A stretch of DNA of 64,000 nt from Acephala macrosclerotiorum (GCA_014904845.1 MU119412.1:1-64000); one strand, 5' to 3'. Shown: positions 32,620 to 44,343, counted from the first letter of the stretch. Notes: a model not told the origin generated them from the letters alone. A program made the numbers and translations.

Positions 32620-33283
32620 TAAAATCCAAAGTTTGGTTTGAGTGGACCTTTGTACGTAGGCATAATGGGCGTGGGCGGGTGTGTAGACACAGGCAGGAAG
32701 AGAGAGATTTAAAGGATTAAAAGCTTTCTGGGACACAAGGAGTGGATTTTTAGCTTGCTATACTGCGCCGAGCCTCAAATTGGCCCCTTTGCTCTCATTC
32801 TTGGCGCGCCTTAGTCGCAAATGAGGCTATCTAATCAGATGCCCTCCTCAATTGTCCGTTCTCTCACCTATTTTTTTGCTTAAAAGTCTGGAGCATGCTT
32901 TCTCAGGGCTAGCATACCCATACTTTCGGGGCTCACACAAATAAAAGGATCGGCATTTTGCATCATTTTCGAGGATATTGCAGTTAATTTGAAAATAGAG
33001 CTTGGAAAAGAACAGGACATGGAGCGTCCTTTAAAAAAGATAAAGCCGTAAAAGAATGCATGATCCTCCGAGTCGAGGAAGCAAGACTGGCATGAAATAC
33101 TAAGTACAAAACGAGGCAGATTAGGTTCCCTGCAGAAGCTAGACTAGCCTTACCACAAACGATTTGATTATGGCATGATTCTCCACTCCTATCCCGTTTG
33201 AGTGCGTGGTCGAGTTATGAAAGCCTTTAGGCTTGTCAATGTCTAATAATAGCCCAGCCTACGGAATCCTCAGGATACCAAGA

Positions 33284-35051
33284 TCAGTAATCAACGACCT
33301 CTTTAACAACCATAATCCTCACACCCTTCGAGTCAAGTCTTGGCACCGGTGCAAAGTAATCATGCTCAATCTTAACATCGCTCTCATCTGTCTCATACAA
33401 CTCCATCTCAAATCGCCGAAAAATAGTCGTAACAGTAAGGAACAATTCGGCATATGCAAGACTGACATAAATTGTTAGCAAATCGATACATGTGAAAGGA
33501 AGAAGAACGAACTTCATGCCCAAGCACTGTCTGGATCCTCTCCCAAAGTTCACGAGATATTTATCAAGAGAGCGGTTATATTGACCATCTTTTAGCCATC
33601 GTTCTGGACGGAATGTGAAGGGGTCGGGAAATAGTCTTGGGTTTGTAAGAATGAAATAATTTGTTTCGCTGACCGGCGTCTATTACCTGTTAGATGCGAT
33701 TGTAAAGGTCCCAGTAAAGGATAGGGATTGTACGAACTCGGAAGGGAATCGTCCAATTTTGGTAGAGTAGTGTCTCGTCCGTCGCAACACGGGGAAGTCT
33801 TGTGGTGACACCAATGGATATTCGGAGACCTTCGGATACCACAGCAGACTTGACAGTCGTGAATCAGCATGTGTTTTAGAAAATTCGGGAATTGGATTCA
33901 AATACCAAATATGGTAGCTGCTCCAATCTTCTCCAAAGAACGACGCTGGTGGGCGTCGGCATCACGGTCCGCAGCTCAGTCCTCAGTTTCTCAAGCATCC
34001 CCTGATCTCTCAGCAAATAAAACGTCAACTTAGTCAAGACCTGAGCCGTAGTTTCAGTCCCGGCACCAACTATAATCTGGCCCTCGTCCGATAATCGACC
34101 TAACGTCTTTTCCTGAGGGGGCAAATCACAATCTCTCAACTCGTGGAAAATGCTCCTATGCTCTCCTTCCACTTCCTCATCCGTCCCATCTAGGACTCGT
34201 TGAATGCGCTCTCTCGCACGCAAACTGACTTCTAGCATTTTAGCCATTACCGGATTCATAATCTGAATCAAACTCAAAGGAACAGCATTCATAACAGGAA
34301 TCATCCAGGGAAATTGCCGGAGTAAGGCTAAACCTTTGAACGAAGTCACTAGAGTCATTTTCCACTCGAGATTGAAATCATCCTCACTCAAATGGTCGTA
34401 GTCTTTCGCGAACGAGTACTGCGATATAATATCAAAAGTCAAGGCAGTAAAGGCAACATCTGCTCGGATTACTTCTCCAGTTTCCATCGCGTGCTTGAAT
34501 CGAGCTGCCAGTTTGTTGACTTTCCCTTGAATGAGAGGTTCTAAATTATTGACAGATCGTTTGGAAAAGAAGGGGCTGATGGCGCTTCGACGGAGGCGAT
34601 GATGTTCGTGGCTGATGGTTGAGAAGAGGGAAGAGGGGATGCCATTGGCTTCAAAAGGTGGCCATTTCTCTCGTCGGCGAGTGGATGAGCCGTAGACATC
34701 ATCATAAAACTCTGGATCATTGATATGAAGTTCATAAGGCGTGATTCTTACGATGGGGCCTTGGAAATTGATCAGGTCTCTTCTCAGGAATTTTATTCTG
34801 CCAAACAGAAAACAGAGTTTTCTCGCGAACTTACCATATTTTTCATGCATCGATTGAAGTTGCCAAATAAATCGTCCATCATTGTAGACATCATAGTAGA
34901 ATTCGTACCATGAGCTCAAAGCTGCAAGTTTAGGGCCTGGAAATTTGGCAAGAGGATGGAAACGTAAACGATATATCGCAAGTGCGATCCAGTAACTCAG
35001 CAGGACAGCGGCAGCCACGTACCAAACATTTGGTAATTGCTCCAGAGCCAT
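33284..35051 (-). CDS. cytochrome P450 monooxygenase, five exons
   Basis: Exons 35051-34835, 34759-33906, 33848-33738, 33679-33513, 33461-33284; 508 residues. The ATG at 35051 starts the ER anchor (MALEQLPNVWYVAAAVLLSYW), followed by the proline-rich HPLAKFPGPK. Helix I has GAGTETTAQ, the PERF region is FRPERW, and the heme-cysteine loop is FGRGSRQCLG. Introns have good signals; the first (75 nt) and last (51 nt) are multiples of three without stops, so they look open. A start at 35096 would add 15 residues. Substrate unknown; the overall look is that of fungal secondary-metabolism P450s. No biosynthetic core gene lies next to it. Confidence 0.9.
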
Positions 35052-35567
35052 CTTCAGCCGAGTGCTTGAGAAATACTGGGAGAGAGTCACTTTCATATTG
35101 AAGATTCTCGAGCGGGGTCGTTTGCTTTTCTCTTATCGCGCTCCATAAATTAACCTGCAGCTCGGTTAAGCAATGCAACCATAGGCCTTTATGAAGCATA
35201 ATATAGCCGTTTGCAGGACGACTTTCAACACGGTGTCGGCAGGGGCTCTCGGTAGAGGGGATTCATCCTGCTAGACTTAGTTTTTCCAGGATATTACAGA
35301 CAGGCGGTATTTTTTGCTATGCCATTCACTAATAATTATTATCACGAAGTTTGTCGCCTCACCAATATACTATTGAAATTCTCAGAGTTTATATTGTTTA
35401 CATTAAGTTTTGGCCGCCCGCACGGCTCAAAAAGCAGTCACATTAATTGTATTAATAAGGAAGGCAGGGGGACTGTTACTTCTTTGCTTTGGCTTAGCCA
35501 GGCAAATTAGCGTATAGCTAATTAAGTACAGTCTCAGAGAGTACCCTCAAATCGTCGTCTTCGGTCT

Positions 35568-35933
35568 TCAAGGAAAAGTTCCTCTAGGAAAAGCTCCTCC
35601 CAGAAAATATCGAAGTACCCCTTGTTCTTTCGCTAATCCAACTTCGTCTTCCCATGTAGGAGGTCGAAGGATCTTGTATCTGGCTCTGCACAAGGGACAA
35701 CTTCCCTTAGCCTCGAGCCAGTGCGCGATGCACCCGTGATGCCAAGCATAGCCACAAGAGAGCTTGCGCGCCCTGCCAGAGTAGAGATCAGTGAAGCAGA
35801 CCGCACACTGCTCATCCTCCACAGCTCTATGTTTAATAAGGATATCGGATAAGGACGCAACTGAAAGAAGATCAGTGTCCCGGGCAGGAGTCAGCATGTA
35901 GATCTTCTTCTCAATTCCATTTCTCTCCTCCAT
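35568..35933 (-). CDS. RING-finger protein with an altered zinc ligand
   Basis: Single exon, 121 residues. Residues about 43-86 form a RING-H2-like domain: CAVC, then SCGYAWHHGC, IAHWL and CPLC. In a canonical RING-H2 the third cysteine is followed by G-H; here it is G-Y, so one histidine ligand is a tyrosine, although the neighbouring WHH could partly replace it. Such proteins are usually E3 ubiquitin ligases. The rest is short and without membrane segments. It lies 75 bp downstream of the next minus-strand gene's stop codon. Confidence 0.7.
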   Translation of the reverse strand: MEERNGIEKKIYMLTPARDTDLLSVASLSDILIKHRAVEDEQCAVCFTDLYSGRARKLSCGYAWHHGCIAHWLEAKGSCPLCRARYKILRPPTWEDEVGLAKEQGVLRYFLGGAFPRGTFP

Positions 35934-36007
35934 TTTTCGAAGACTATTGAATGCCAGAAATTAGTCCCTTTTCATGATAGCAAGCTTAAATATAGGATCA
36001 GACGCTT

Positions 36008-36507
36008 TCATTTGCTCTCTTGGTTGGGTTTCTCGAGGAACTGCTTGATTAAGAGCTGCTTTTCCAGGCGCTCTTGCTCACGTTTGAGTCTTAGATTCAT
36101 GGCAGTCTCTACAATCACTTTCAACCAGGAATGATGCCTTACATCCAAGAAATCTCGTTCTTCCACGGCTGTGGCCATACGGAGAATTGTATCTAGGCTC
36201 TCGTAGGCGAAATACCAGATGATTCTACTCGCCAAGGTCTACCTACCATTGATTCCACACGATTCATGAAGACAATTGATGAGGGATATACCAACAGGAC
36301 AATAGAACTGCACGAAAGGCCCAATGCAGCGATTGCGAAGGCACTCTCCATGTCCCCAAAGAAAGTCTCGAACAGCGTCGGACTTTGTGGCAAGGAATTT
36401 TGTCCTCCTTCAAATTTCATTGTCGAGCACTTGAAGCCAAGGTGTCTGGTGATGAAGTAGGTGAGATGGATGATAAAAGTTGTTACCGACAGAGAAGATA
36501 CACTCAT
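36008..36507 (-). CDS. small membrane protein with charged C-terminal helix
   Basis: Exons 36507-36243 and 36192-36008; 149 residues. The intron is GTAGAC..GCCTAG and joins MVD to TILRMATAVEERD in phase. Hydrophobic segments lie at about residues 5-25 and 55-80 (FAIAALGLSCSSIVLLVYP). The C-terminus is rich in Lys, Arg, Glu and Gln and probably forms a coiled helix (LRLKREQERLEKQLL). No domain recognised. Confidence 0.5.
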
Positions 36508-37205
36508 CTCTTATGGATTTGCGATCATCTTGTCTTCAGAACTCTTACTGTTCTTTCAAACTGAGGGACGTTCACTTTCTAGATACGTGCTGAGCACTCA
36601 CATGGCCGAACAATGACATTGTTTCACCACGTTGTCCACTTGAATTGCTGTCTTACTTATAAGGGGGAGCTTGACAACCTTGTTTGCACTAAAGACTCTT
36701 TGATCTGAATATTGTGAAGTCTTTTGTGAAGTTTTTAAAACCCTGGGGATTTTAACGACAAAAAGGGCTCAGCCCATCAGGTTTGGCGAGCCTCCGACAC
36801 ATTCTTTGCGCCGTAGGAACGATGAATTGAATTTACAAAGAGGAAGTTGCGGTAGAAATAGGTTTCATCCCGATATTTTCCGGATGATGAGCGAGAATTT
36901 TCTTCTGAGATGCTGGGGATTACTAGCCGGCATTCTAGTTTGAAGGCCGGTAAGGAAAGGGGGCCAAAATGCACAGGCCAAGAGTGGGGTAACATTTTGA
37001 CTTGCAGATCTCATCCTCCAATCCTGCAAAGAACTCTACAAATCCAATGCCACCATCCCATTTATTTTTGCAGGACAAGTTTATCTTTCTATTCACATAG
37101 GAGTTTTCTGAAACTCTCTGACAATCGCTCGCTACAGTAGCTACGAACTATAACCTACACCACGTTTCGACCACGACTCAGCGAACATCCCCGTATTAAT
37201 ACGGC

Positions 37206-39203
37206 ATGGCAACATCATTGGAAGTCATGAGCAGCTCGCATGAGTCTGCAAAAGCGGCACATGTAAATATGATGACCGATACAATCATCGCTAACCTCCC
37301 CCCTGAAGGCTTGCGTTCGGTTCTCCGAGGTCTGCTGGGAGTCGACAACAAAAACACTTCAGCATTTGAATCGCTCACAATAAAATACTTAGATGCAACA
37401 AAGCCAACCTCAACTCTGATATTCTTTACTCCTAAGGAGAACCAAGCGACTCCGGCATTTCATGTATATCGAGCACGCTACCGATGCTTGATGGGCTGTG
37501 GAAAGGCTTTCGAGAGCTTGCAAGCTCTTTTTGAAGTTGTTCGACAAGTCCAGAAGCCTGATATTCCCTCGGAAGGCCTCGAAGAGTCAGGTTTCGAAGG
37601 CACCGCCGCTCTCATAGATAGCGATCTCGTTCAAGCAATAACAGCAGTGCACAAACAACTCAGCGCAGCGTCAGGCCTTCGACCAATGACTGACGCTGAA
37701 CAAGGCATTATCCAACAACTTCAGGGCGCACTGGACGATTGTGATAGTCTATTCTTTCAGAAACAACAGCCAAGTCCCTTCTTTCGAGGTTCTTCAAGTC
37801 TCGGGACACTTCTCAACAATCCCAAGGAGAGATCAACATCTCACGAGGAAACCTTGGCTTATCGATACAGGAGTTCTCCCATGGCAATAGAGACGATGAA
37901 GCTTGGAGATAAGGTTGTGCCAAGGATGTTCATGGGACTGTGGCAATTCTCAAGTCCTGCTTGGGGAACGGCTCCCATGACTAAGATTTTAAAGGACTTT
38001 CAGAAGCATGTCGATGCTGGATTTGCTGCTTATGGTGAGGATCTCCCCGCTCTATCGCAATATTTTGACCTGATAATCCAGACATGGCGGATCATTATGG
38101 CGATGCGGAGAGAACTTTTGTAAATCATGTAAAGTCAACAATACACTTCAGTAACCTAACAAGACGCTTTTTTTTAGGGAGAATTCAGACGTCATGCTTA
38201 TCTGCGTAAAAATGACGCTGGTAGCATATACTGCGCTACGAAATGGTGCGTATTCGAACCGATTACTGTCACGCAGGAAGTCGTCAAAGCTGCGATCACT
38301 GAGCGCTTGACAACCCTGCAATCTACACGAGTAGAGCTCTTGCAGTTTCATTGGCAAGATGTGCGACCTTAATCCTGAGTTCTTGAGCTATGCTGATGCT
38401 GCAAAGTACAACGACCGTCAATACGTCGAAGCTACCAAGCTCATCGAGCAAGATTCTCGAGTTGACAACCTAGGTCTCTGCAACTTTGATACGGAACACA
38501 TGGGTGAGATCATTGGGAGTGGTGTTAAGGTCATTTCGAACCAAGTTCAGGTATGCTTAAAGATATCTTCAGAAGGGACACAAAGAAATCGACTGACAAA
38601 AGAAATAGTTTTCACTCATCGATCTTCGGCCAACATTCAAAATGGCAGACAGCTGTCGAAAACATAATGTTAAACTCCTCACATATGGGTCATTGGTAAG
38701 CTCGAATTTATTAGGTTAGATATAGGACAGAGACTGACTTAAGCGCAAAGTGCGGCGGTCTCCTCGCAGATCGGTGGCTCGGAAAACCTGCTCCAAATCT
38801 CTTCGATCCAGACATGACACCGAGTTCCCGAAAAGTACGCGTCGGCCCTATCATATTTTCCCTCGCTACTGACACTCCATCCTAGTACTTCGAAATGATC
38901 ACAGTCTGGGGTGGCTGGGCCCTCTTTCAAGAACTCCTCTCCATCCTGTCAACTATCGGCAAGAAACACAACGTCTCTATCTCCATCGTCGCAGTGCGAT
39001 GGGTTCTCGAACACGATTACGTAGGAGCCGCGATTATCGGGGCGAGAATGGGCGTCAGTGAGCACGTTCAAGACAATTTGAAAGCTTTTGGATTCAAGCT
39101 GGACGAGGAGGATTTGGCGGCAATTCAAAAGGTGCTGAACAAGAGTAGGGCGAGGGAGGTGTTTGATGCGATGGGGGATTGTGGTGCAGAGTATAGACAG
39201 TAG
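37206..39203 (+). CDS. aldo/keto reductase fused to a conserved fungal N-terminal region; damaged
   Basis: One open frame from 37206 encodes about 225 residues of a conserved-looking fungal region (VNMMTDTIIANLPPEGLRSV.., YRCLMGCGKAFES), then runs without a stop into an aldo/keto reductase from Met codon 37881 (MKLGDKVVPRMFMGLWQFSS). AKR exons: to 38034, 38082-38119, 38178-38360, 38389-38550, 38609-38695, 38751-38834, 38886-39203. Catalytic features seen: GFAAYDMADHYGDAE, CATKW and LLQFHWQD. Between 38360 and 38389 there are 28 nt beginning GT and ending AGC, too short for an intron and off by one base from a usable acceptor, so the frame is broken at FHWQD/YADAAKY. AKRs reduce carbonyls with NADPH. 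Fusion or adjacent genes, and decay or assembly error, are all possible. Confidence 0.6.
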
Positions 39204-39454
39204 ATCGATAGTGAAAGAATGAAATCGTTTGCCGAAGATACTCTGTGATTCAATGCGCAGTTGAGAAACGTGATGTTGGTGATGCAATTCAGGGGTTAGG
39301 GGTAGCGAGTGTGCCCTGAAAGTTTAGCGAGTTGGATACCGGTGCGGGGTAAAGTTACCCCACCTTTGAAAACTTCCAGCGCCTTTGAACACCGAAAACT
39401 CTGGAGATCTTGCCTATAAGGCTCAGCCGAGCATTGAACTAAGCTTATCAAACA

Positions 39455-39862
39455 ATGACAAACACAAGTGACGATATATTCGAGCTTTACGACCTCCGCG
39501 TTGAGGTTGTGTGTCCACCCGGCGAGCGAATCCTGTGCGGGGCCAAGGATGGAGACCACTTCACGCTGAAAGGAGAGATGTTACATCTCCCTCCGGGTCA
39601 AGGTTTTAGCATCTACAGTCTAGGTATGACTATCTCCTATCATTTATGCAATTTACGAAAATGGTTTAAGAAAACAGCATCCGTACTTCCTCTCCTCGCA
39701 GCGAAGCAACGCAAAACCCATGCAAACGATTGGATGCAATCGGATGCCTTGGTCGCATGTCCCGATCCGAACTGTAAATCTGTGCTGAGGATTATGAGGA
39801 CCGGGGTTAGGACATTTAGTCATGCTGAGACGACGGTTGTGGGGTTGGAAGGGAATAGCTGA
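39455..39862 (+). CDS. TIGR04076-type small protein
   Basis: Exons 39455-39623 and 39678-39862; 117 residues. The intron is GTATGA..AAACAG and joins SIYSL to ASVLPLLAAKQR in phase. The order VEVVCPPGERILCGAKDGDHF, then a hydrophobic-aromatic stretch, then ACPDPNCKS fits small proteins of the TIGR04076 family found in bacteria and fungi. Function unknown; conserved cysteines hint at metal or redox chemistry. No signal peptide. Confidence 0.65.
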   Translation: MTNTSDDIFELYDLRVEVVCPPGERILCGAKDGDHFTLKGEMLHLPPGQGFSIYSLGMTISYHLCNLRKWFKKTASVLPLLAAKQRKTHANDWMQSDALVACPDPNCKSVLRIMRTGVRTFSHAETTVVGLEGNS

Positions 39863-40284
39863 GCGTACTGGACGTGGCGAAGGAGAGACCCGATCAAGGT
39901 TACATTGCACAGGGTGCTTGGTCCTTGAAGTTGAATTAGATTAAGCGATTTAATGTCCTGAACGATGAGAATGTATGGGATGGAATGTATCTTAAAGGAC
40001 TAATCTGGCAACGAGTCTGATATTGACTGTAAGATTAGAGGAAAGAATGGAGCGCCTTTTGAACAAGAAAATCTAGCGCAAATCATTGGGTCTCGATTAT
40101 AAGTCGGCAGCGGAATACAAGCCACTCCAAACATTATTATCCCCGATGGAGACTCAGCCACGACAACAATGCAGGTCCATGACGCTCAAGCTAGAGATTG
40201 CCTACTGCTTGAATGCCCTTGTGAAATTTTTTGTGATTCATCTGAGTTTTAAGCCCTAACGTCAAGTTGGTGCAAAGAGTAAAG

Positions 40285-40886
40285 ATGTATAGAGCTCTAG
40301 GCAACGAGGCAACATCGACTCAATGCACCCTCATGGGACGCGGTGTCTATTTGTGGTACGCCTACAAGTACTATATGTGCAAAGATGCGAAAGATCGACA
40401 GCCATGCGAGACAAGAGTCAGAAATGACAATGGCTCGAAAGGAATTGAGGACTGACCGGAATATCATATTTGCAAGAAGCTACAAGCGGCGAAGGTGAGA
40501 TACGAGAGTGCTGTGGCAGTAGCATCGAGCCGATATGAAGCAGATATAAACAATGCAAAAGATAGACTAGAAGTCGATGCGAAGGAAGGCGAAGCAAGTG
40601 TATGTCTGCGCTTCTGTGGTGGTCTATACTGTTTCTGACAGTGGTTGATTAGGATAAAGAAAATACGAAGCTTGCAACAGAGTGTAGAGATCAAGTGATG
40701 ACAGTAGCTCGAGAAAGGTACGAGGCGGATGAGAAAGCACCCCGCGAAATTATTCGTCTTATGGTAAGCGTTTCTGGGGGAGAAATTCATCTGCATTTGT
40801 GCTAACTAGAATAGAAACGACTTGGGACGTGTGGGAGGAAATGTGAGCAATGTTTGATTTCTAGGCTTGTGGATTGGGCGAACTAG
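40285..40886 (+). CDS. small four-exon protein, cysteine-bearing and helical, unrecognised
   Basis: Exons 40285-40416, 40477-40599, 40653-40763 and 40815-40886; 145 residues, all junctions phase 0. Signals: GTCAGA..ACTGAC..TTGCAAG; GTATGT..GATTAG; GTAAGC..GCTAAC..AATAG. No exon is long, so simple ORF finding misses it. The middle is a long charged helix with a repeated block (SSRYEADINNAKD and ARERYEADEKAPR); both ends carry cysteines (YMCKDAK, QPCET; GTCGRKCEQC). The N-terminus may be incomplete, because no signal peptide or domain is seen. Function unknown. Confidence 0.5.
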
Positions 40887-41157
40887 ATGGGGTACAATTC
40901 TAGGTGAACCTTGAATCTAAGTATGCCTTCCATCACTGTCGGCTCTATCATGTACCAAGCCTAAGTCCGCGAGCTATCCGGTATGCACTCAAATAAGTGC
41001 TTCGAGAGGAGTTGTGGCGCGCGTAAATATGCCTTTCGATGGCCGGTCATCCTCAGCAGATGTGCCACGACGGAGCTCCGAGGGACTTCTCCAGATGCTT
41101 GCTCTAGCTGGCCGTCTCGATATCGAGACTCGCGATTTTCGTGCATCCTGGTATCCT

Positions 41158-41853
41158 TCAACTCTTGCCTTTGCCTTCCCCAAGACCCATCTGACTTATG
41201 CCCTCCGCGATCTTCTTCGATTGTTCATCTTCGGCGGTATTTTCACCCTCGCCCATTTCCTCGTCTGCTTCGGCCTCGCCCTCGCCAGTCTCTTCAGAAA
41301 CACCCTCCTCGAGCCCTTCTCCGCCTTCCTTCAGAACCCATTCGACGACTTCCTTCTTGTCGTTTAACTCTGCTTCGTAAACGGCATCGTGACCTCGTTG
41401 ATTCGTGATTGTGGGATCTGACCCTTGCTCCAGCAGTACCTTAACAGACTCCAAGTGGCCGTTCAATGCAGCCCAATGTAAAGCGGTATTTCCAGCACTG
41501 TTTTGCGAGTTCAGGATCGAGAGCATCGTTGGATTTTGGGGTGAGGGTATAGAGAGTGCTTTACAAAGTTCGGCGAGGAGGGCTATAAATCAACAGTCAG
41601 TCATTATGCACAGCACTTCGACGATGTCCAATCTTGCAGAAATTCTATGCATACCATGATGTCCATTAGCAGCTGTCATATGCAGGACTCCATTCCCACT
41701 TTGCTCGTCCCTCGCAGATTGCAACAACTCTACGACTGAAGCATTCTCTCTCTTGCAGAGCTCATTCTTCAAGGTATCAAATTCCTCTTGCTCACCCATA
41801 CGCGCATAGTACAGCAAATCATCGATCTCGTCCTCGGTCAGCTTAGGCGCCAT
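41158..41853 (-). CDS. YAR1: YAR1-type ankyrin-repeat ribosome chaperone
   Basis: Exons 41853-41655 and 41582-41158; 207 residues. The intron is GTATGC..TTTATAG. Residues about 1-110 hold two ankyrin repeats (VLHMTAANGHH, TALHWAALNGHLESVKVLL) followed by GHDAVYEAELNDKKEVVEW and a very acidic tail. This matches yeast Yar1 in length, order and tail. Yar1 guards ribosomal protein uS3 (Rps3) until it enters the small subunit. Divergent from MscL, 245 bp between start codons. Confidence 0.85.
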
Positions 41854-42098
41854 TGTTGTCGTCTTTCTTTGAAAGTGTATTATTGTGCGCGACAACAAAT
41901 TATTTTGACAAGAGCTTATCGATAGTGGCTGCCAAGACAAAACATCATGATCACGTGCTGTACCTTCAAACGCCCCAAGCGCCAACTCATCTCCGAGACA
42001 TCAAAACAAGATTTCTGATAACTTCAACTCTTTACATTCTTTGTACATATTAAAGAGGACATTTTCAGGGATCTCGGCGAGGTTTAAGAACGTTCACC

Positions 42099-42928
42099 AT
42101 GCCTCGAATTCGCCTCGAAGATATAAGAGATGATAGTCAAGAGCTGATCGAACATTCAGTCGAGGTTGTCGGAAAAGGCGCCTCTTGGATGTGGCATGGC
42201 TTTCGAGAATGGGTGCTTCAGGATAATGTCGTTGAGGTGGCTGTTGGATTAATGTGAGCTCTTTGCAGTTCAAACGTATGAGCTGGGTTTGAATCTTTTA
42301 CTGACAATTAATAGCCTCGCTGCTGCCTTCACAACGGTGGTGACATCTTTTGTCTCAGATATCCTTCTGCCTCCTCTTTCTCTGCTTCCATTCATCAATC
42401 GGAACATGGATGAGAAGTTTGCGGTGTTGAGAAGAGGTCCAAACTACAACCAAACTATGGCGATTGGGTACAACACGATGCAGCAAGCGGCAGATGACGG
42501 TGCAGTAATTTTGGCTTATGGGTAAGTTGCTTGCCCTCAAATTCTTTTGGCTTGCTTCTTGAAATCCTCTAATTATTAATGTCCCGCTCGCTGGTAGTAG
42601 TTTTCCTTATGAGAAGCTGGAATTTTATATTTGAATGGTGCTGACTTGAATGACAGGAGTTTCCTCAATAAGACGATCAATTTCGTCGGTGTTGGGTTGT
42701 CGCTGTACTTATTCGCAAGTATCTACGAGTACTTCAGCAAAGATACTATTATCAAGTATCAAGTGAAGTGCCGCTATTGCAGGAAGCGAATCAGTGAAAA
42801 GGTACTTATCCCGCCACCACTATGTCACTTCTACCTGAACTATTACGCCCCAACAAATATTGACTTCTAATAAGGCAATACGGTGTGTCAACTGCACGAG
42901 CTGGTTGGATGGACGAGAGGATAAGTAG
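42099..42928 (+). CDS. mscL: fungal MscL-type mechanosensitive channel with C-terminal CxxC pairs
   Basis: Exons 42099-42253, 42315-42521, 42657-42801 and 42875-42928; 186 residues, phases consistent. MscL features: N-terminal amphipathic helix (WHGFREWVLQDNVVEVAVGL) leading into TM1 (AAAFTTVVTSFVSDILLPP), a periplasmic-type loop (FAVLRRGPNYNQT..AIGYNTMQQAADDGAVILAYG), then TM2 (FLNKTINFVGVGLSLYLF). MscL opens under membrane tension and lets solutes out during hypo-osmotic shock. The C-terminus has two CxxC pairs (KCRYCRK and RCVNCTSW), a likely zinc ribbon absent from bacterial MscL; the last pair is on its own 18-codon exon. No mitochondrial presequence is obvious. Confidence 0.88.
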
Positions 42929-43127
42929 ACAAGTCCGAATGCTCAAATGATATGGTCACGTGCCTCGTTGAGTCCAAGACTGTACATCATTGTTTCCACA
43001 GGCCATTTGCTTTTGGGTAACATATCAGGACCCATTTTTCAATGCTCAGCAATACATACACCATTATTATTCACTTCTCTTCATTGCTTTAGCCAGACAA
43101 ATATTCCCCAGTCATCGCCAGACCTCA

Positions 43128-43807
43128 TTACATCCTAGCCGCCAGCAACCTCTCCACCCTAGTCCCAACAACAGTAACAAATCTCACGTCCGGCACCATC
43201 CATCTCTCTTTCTCATACACTCTGTCGAGGTCAGCCTTCAGACTCAATTCCCTCATTCCACCTAACCCCCAATTCTGCATGGGCACCAAGTCCAACACCT
43301 CATCACTCGTTCTCCACAGATGCCGAAATTGATAAAATCCATTAACAACAATAGAAAATGTCTTCAACCTAGGGAATGCTCGATGAATCATGGCTGCTAA
43401 ATCGTCATAATAGCCCGGATTGCGGTCCGTAGTATTGGCGTGGAAATCGATTGCGTATGATGCCGCACTTCTTGACGTTCATCTAGACTAACTTAGTTTA
43501 CTAACGTATTCAGGATCTCCCATTCGTTGAACAGGAATAATGTATCGTTCCTGAGGTCGATAGAAGTTTGAGGTTAGTAATGTACAAAGGGTGGAGACGA
43601 GGCGAAGGATAAGTTCCATTTCTTCAAAGAGAGTTGACGGGATCGAGAGCAGGTGTGGAGAAGGGCAGGGATAGGAGTTAGGGATCTGAAGTTCCAGACT
43701 ATGACACCCTCCATTAGTCTCTCCGTTGGAACGCTGAGATGGACGATGCGGGGTTCAGCGAATGCGAGGGCAGCCTCCCATATTATGTCCCGGATCTGGG
43801 GGGACAT
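43128..43807 (-). pseudogene. 2EXR/F-box-like gene, probably degraded
   Basis: From 43807 the sequence MSPQIRDIIWEAAL..EPRIVHL matches the start of fungal 2EXR-domain proteins, and LLHTCSRSRQLSLKKW follows as expected. An intron of 38 nt with GTACAT, TTACTAAC and CTCAG joins PPF to ERYIIPVQ. A later block (IDFHANTTDRNPGYYDDLA..LKTFSIVV, to 43128) is in another frame, and I find no splice pair with the right phase between them. So either an exon was missed or the frame is broken. Function unknown in the family. Confidence 0.5.
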
Positions 43808-44343
43808 CTTGAGCTGCTAAACTGTGGGAGGTTGACAAGAGCAATCCTGATCAAGTGTTCTTTAAAGATGGTTCTGCGTTCTTTGAGCAAAGTGTTCAGG
43901 TTCAGAAAGTTTTCTTGGTTAGCAGCTGCATGTTTCAGCCTATCTCTCAATTCTCAGCCTCTTGGAATCATCAACTGCTAGAGATCAATTCTTGTTCACA
44001 AATCTTGTTTCTTCTAATACTAGTCCTTAGAAAGTTGTATATGAATGCTTCAGTAGTTAATATTGCCCAAAAGTCTTTGGCATACTTCTTTTTCCCAAAA
44101 TGTTCCTTTGAATTTACGCCCAGATATCTCCTCACAGCTGGGCTTTTCTGCTCGACTTTTCTTTTGCATTCACTTCCTAATATTTGCCTCATGTCTTCTA
44201 TCTGACGTCTTTGCTACGGGTCCGCCGTGAGCGTAGCCTCGTCCCTAGCCTATATGTATACGCATCTCAACTTGTTTTCTCGATCTCGCCACCTTCCAAC
44301 CAACCTCTACCACCACCATACAACCTGCAAACAATCTGCGACA

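Larger units (their letters stand above)
31650..33283. other. 1.6-kb repeat-bearing gene-free stretch
   Basis: No gene. Holds the deacetylase promoter, degenerate tandem repeats (32104-32374), hairpin element A copy 2 (32492-32619) and the 3' flank of the P450. Confidence 0.5.
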
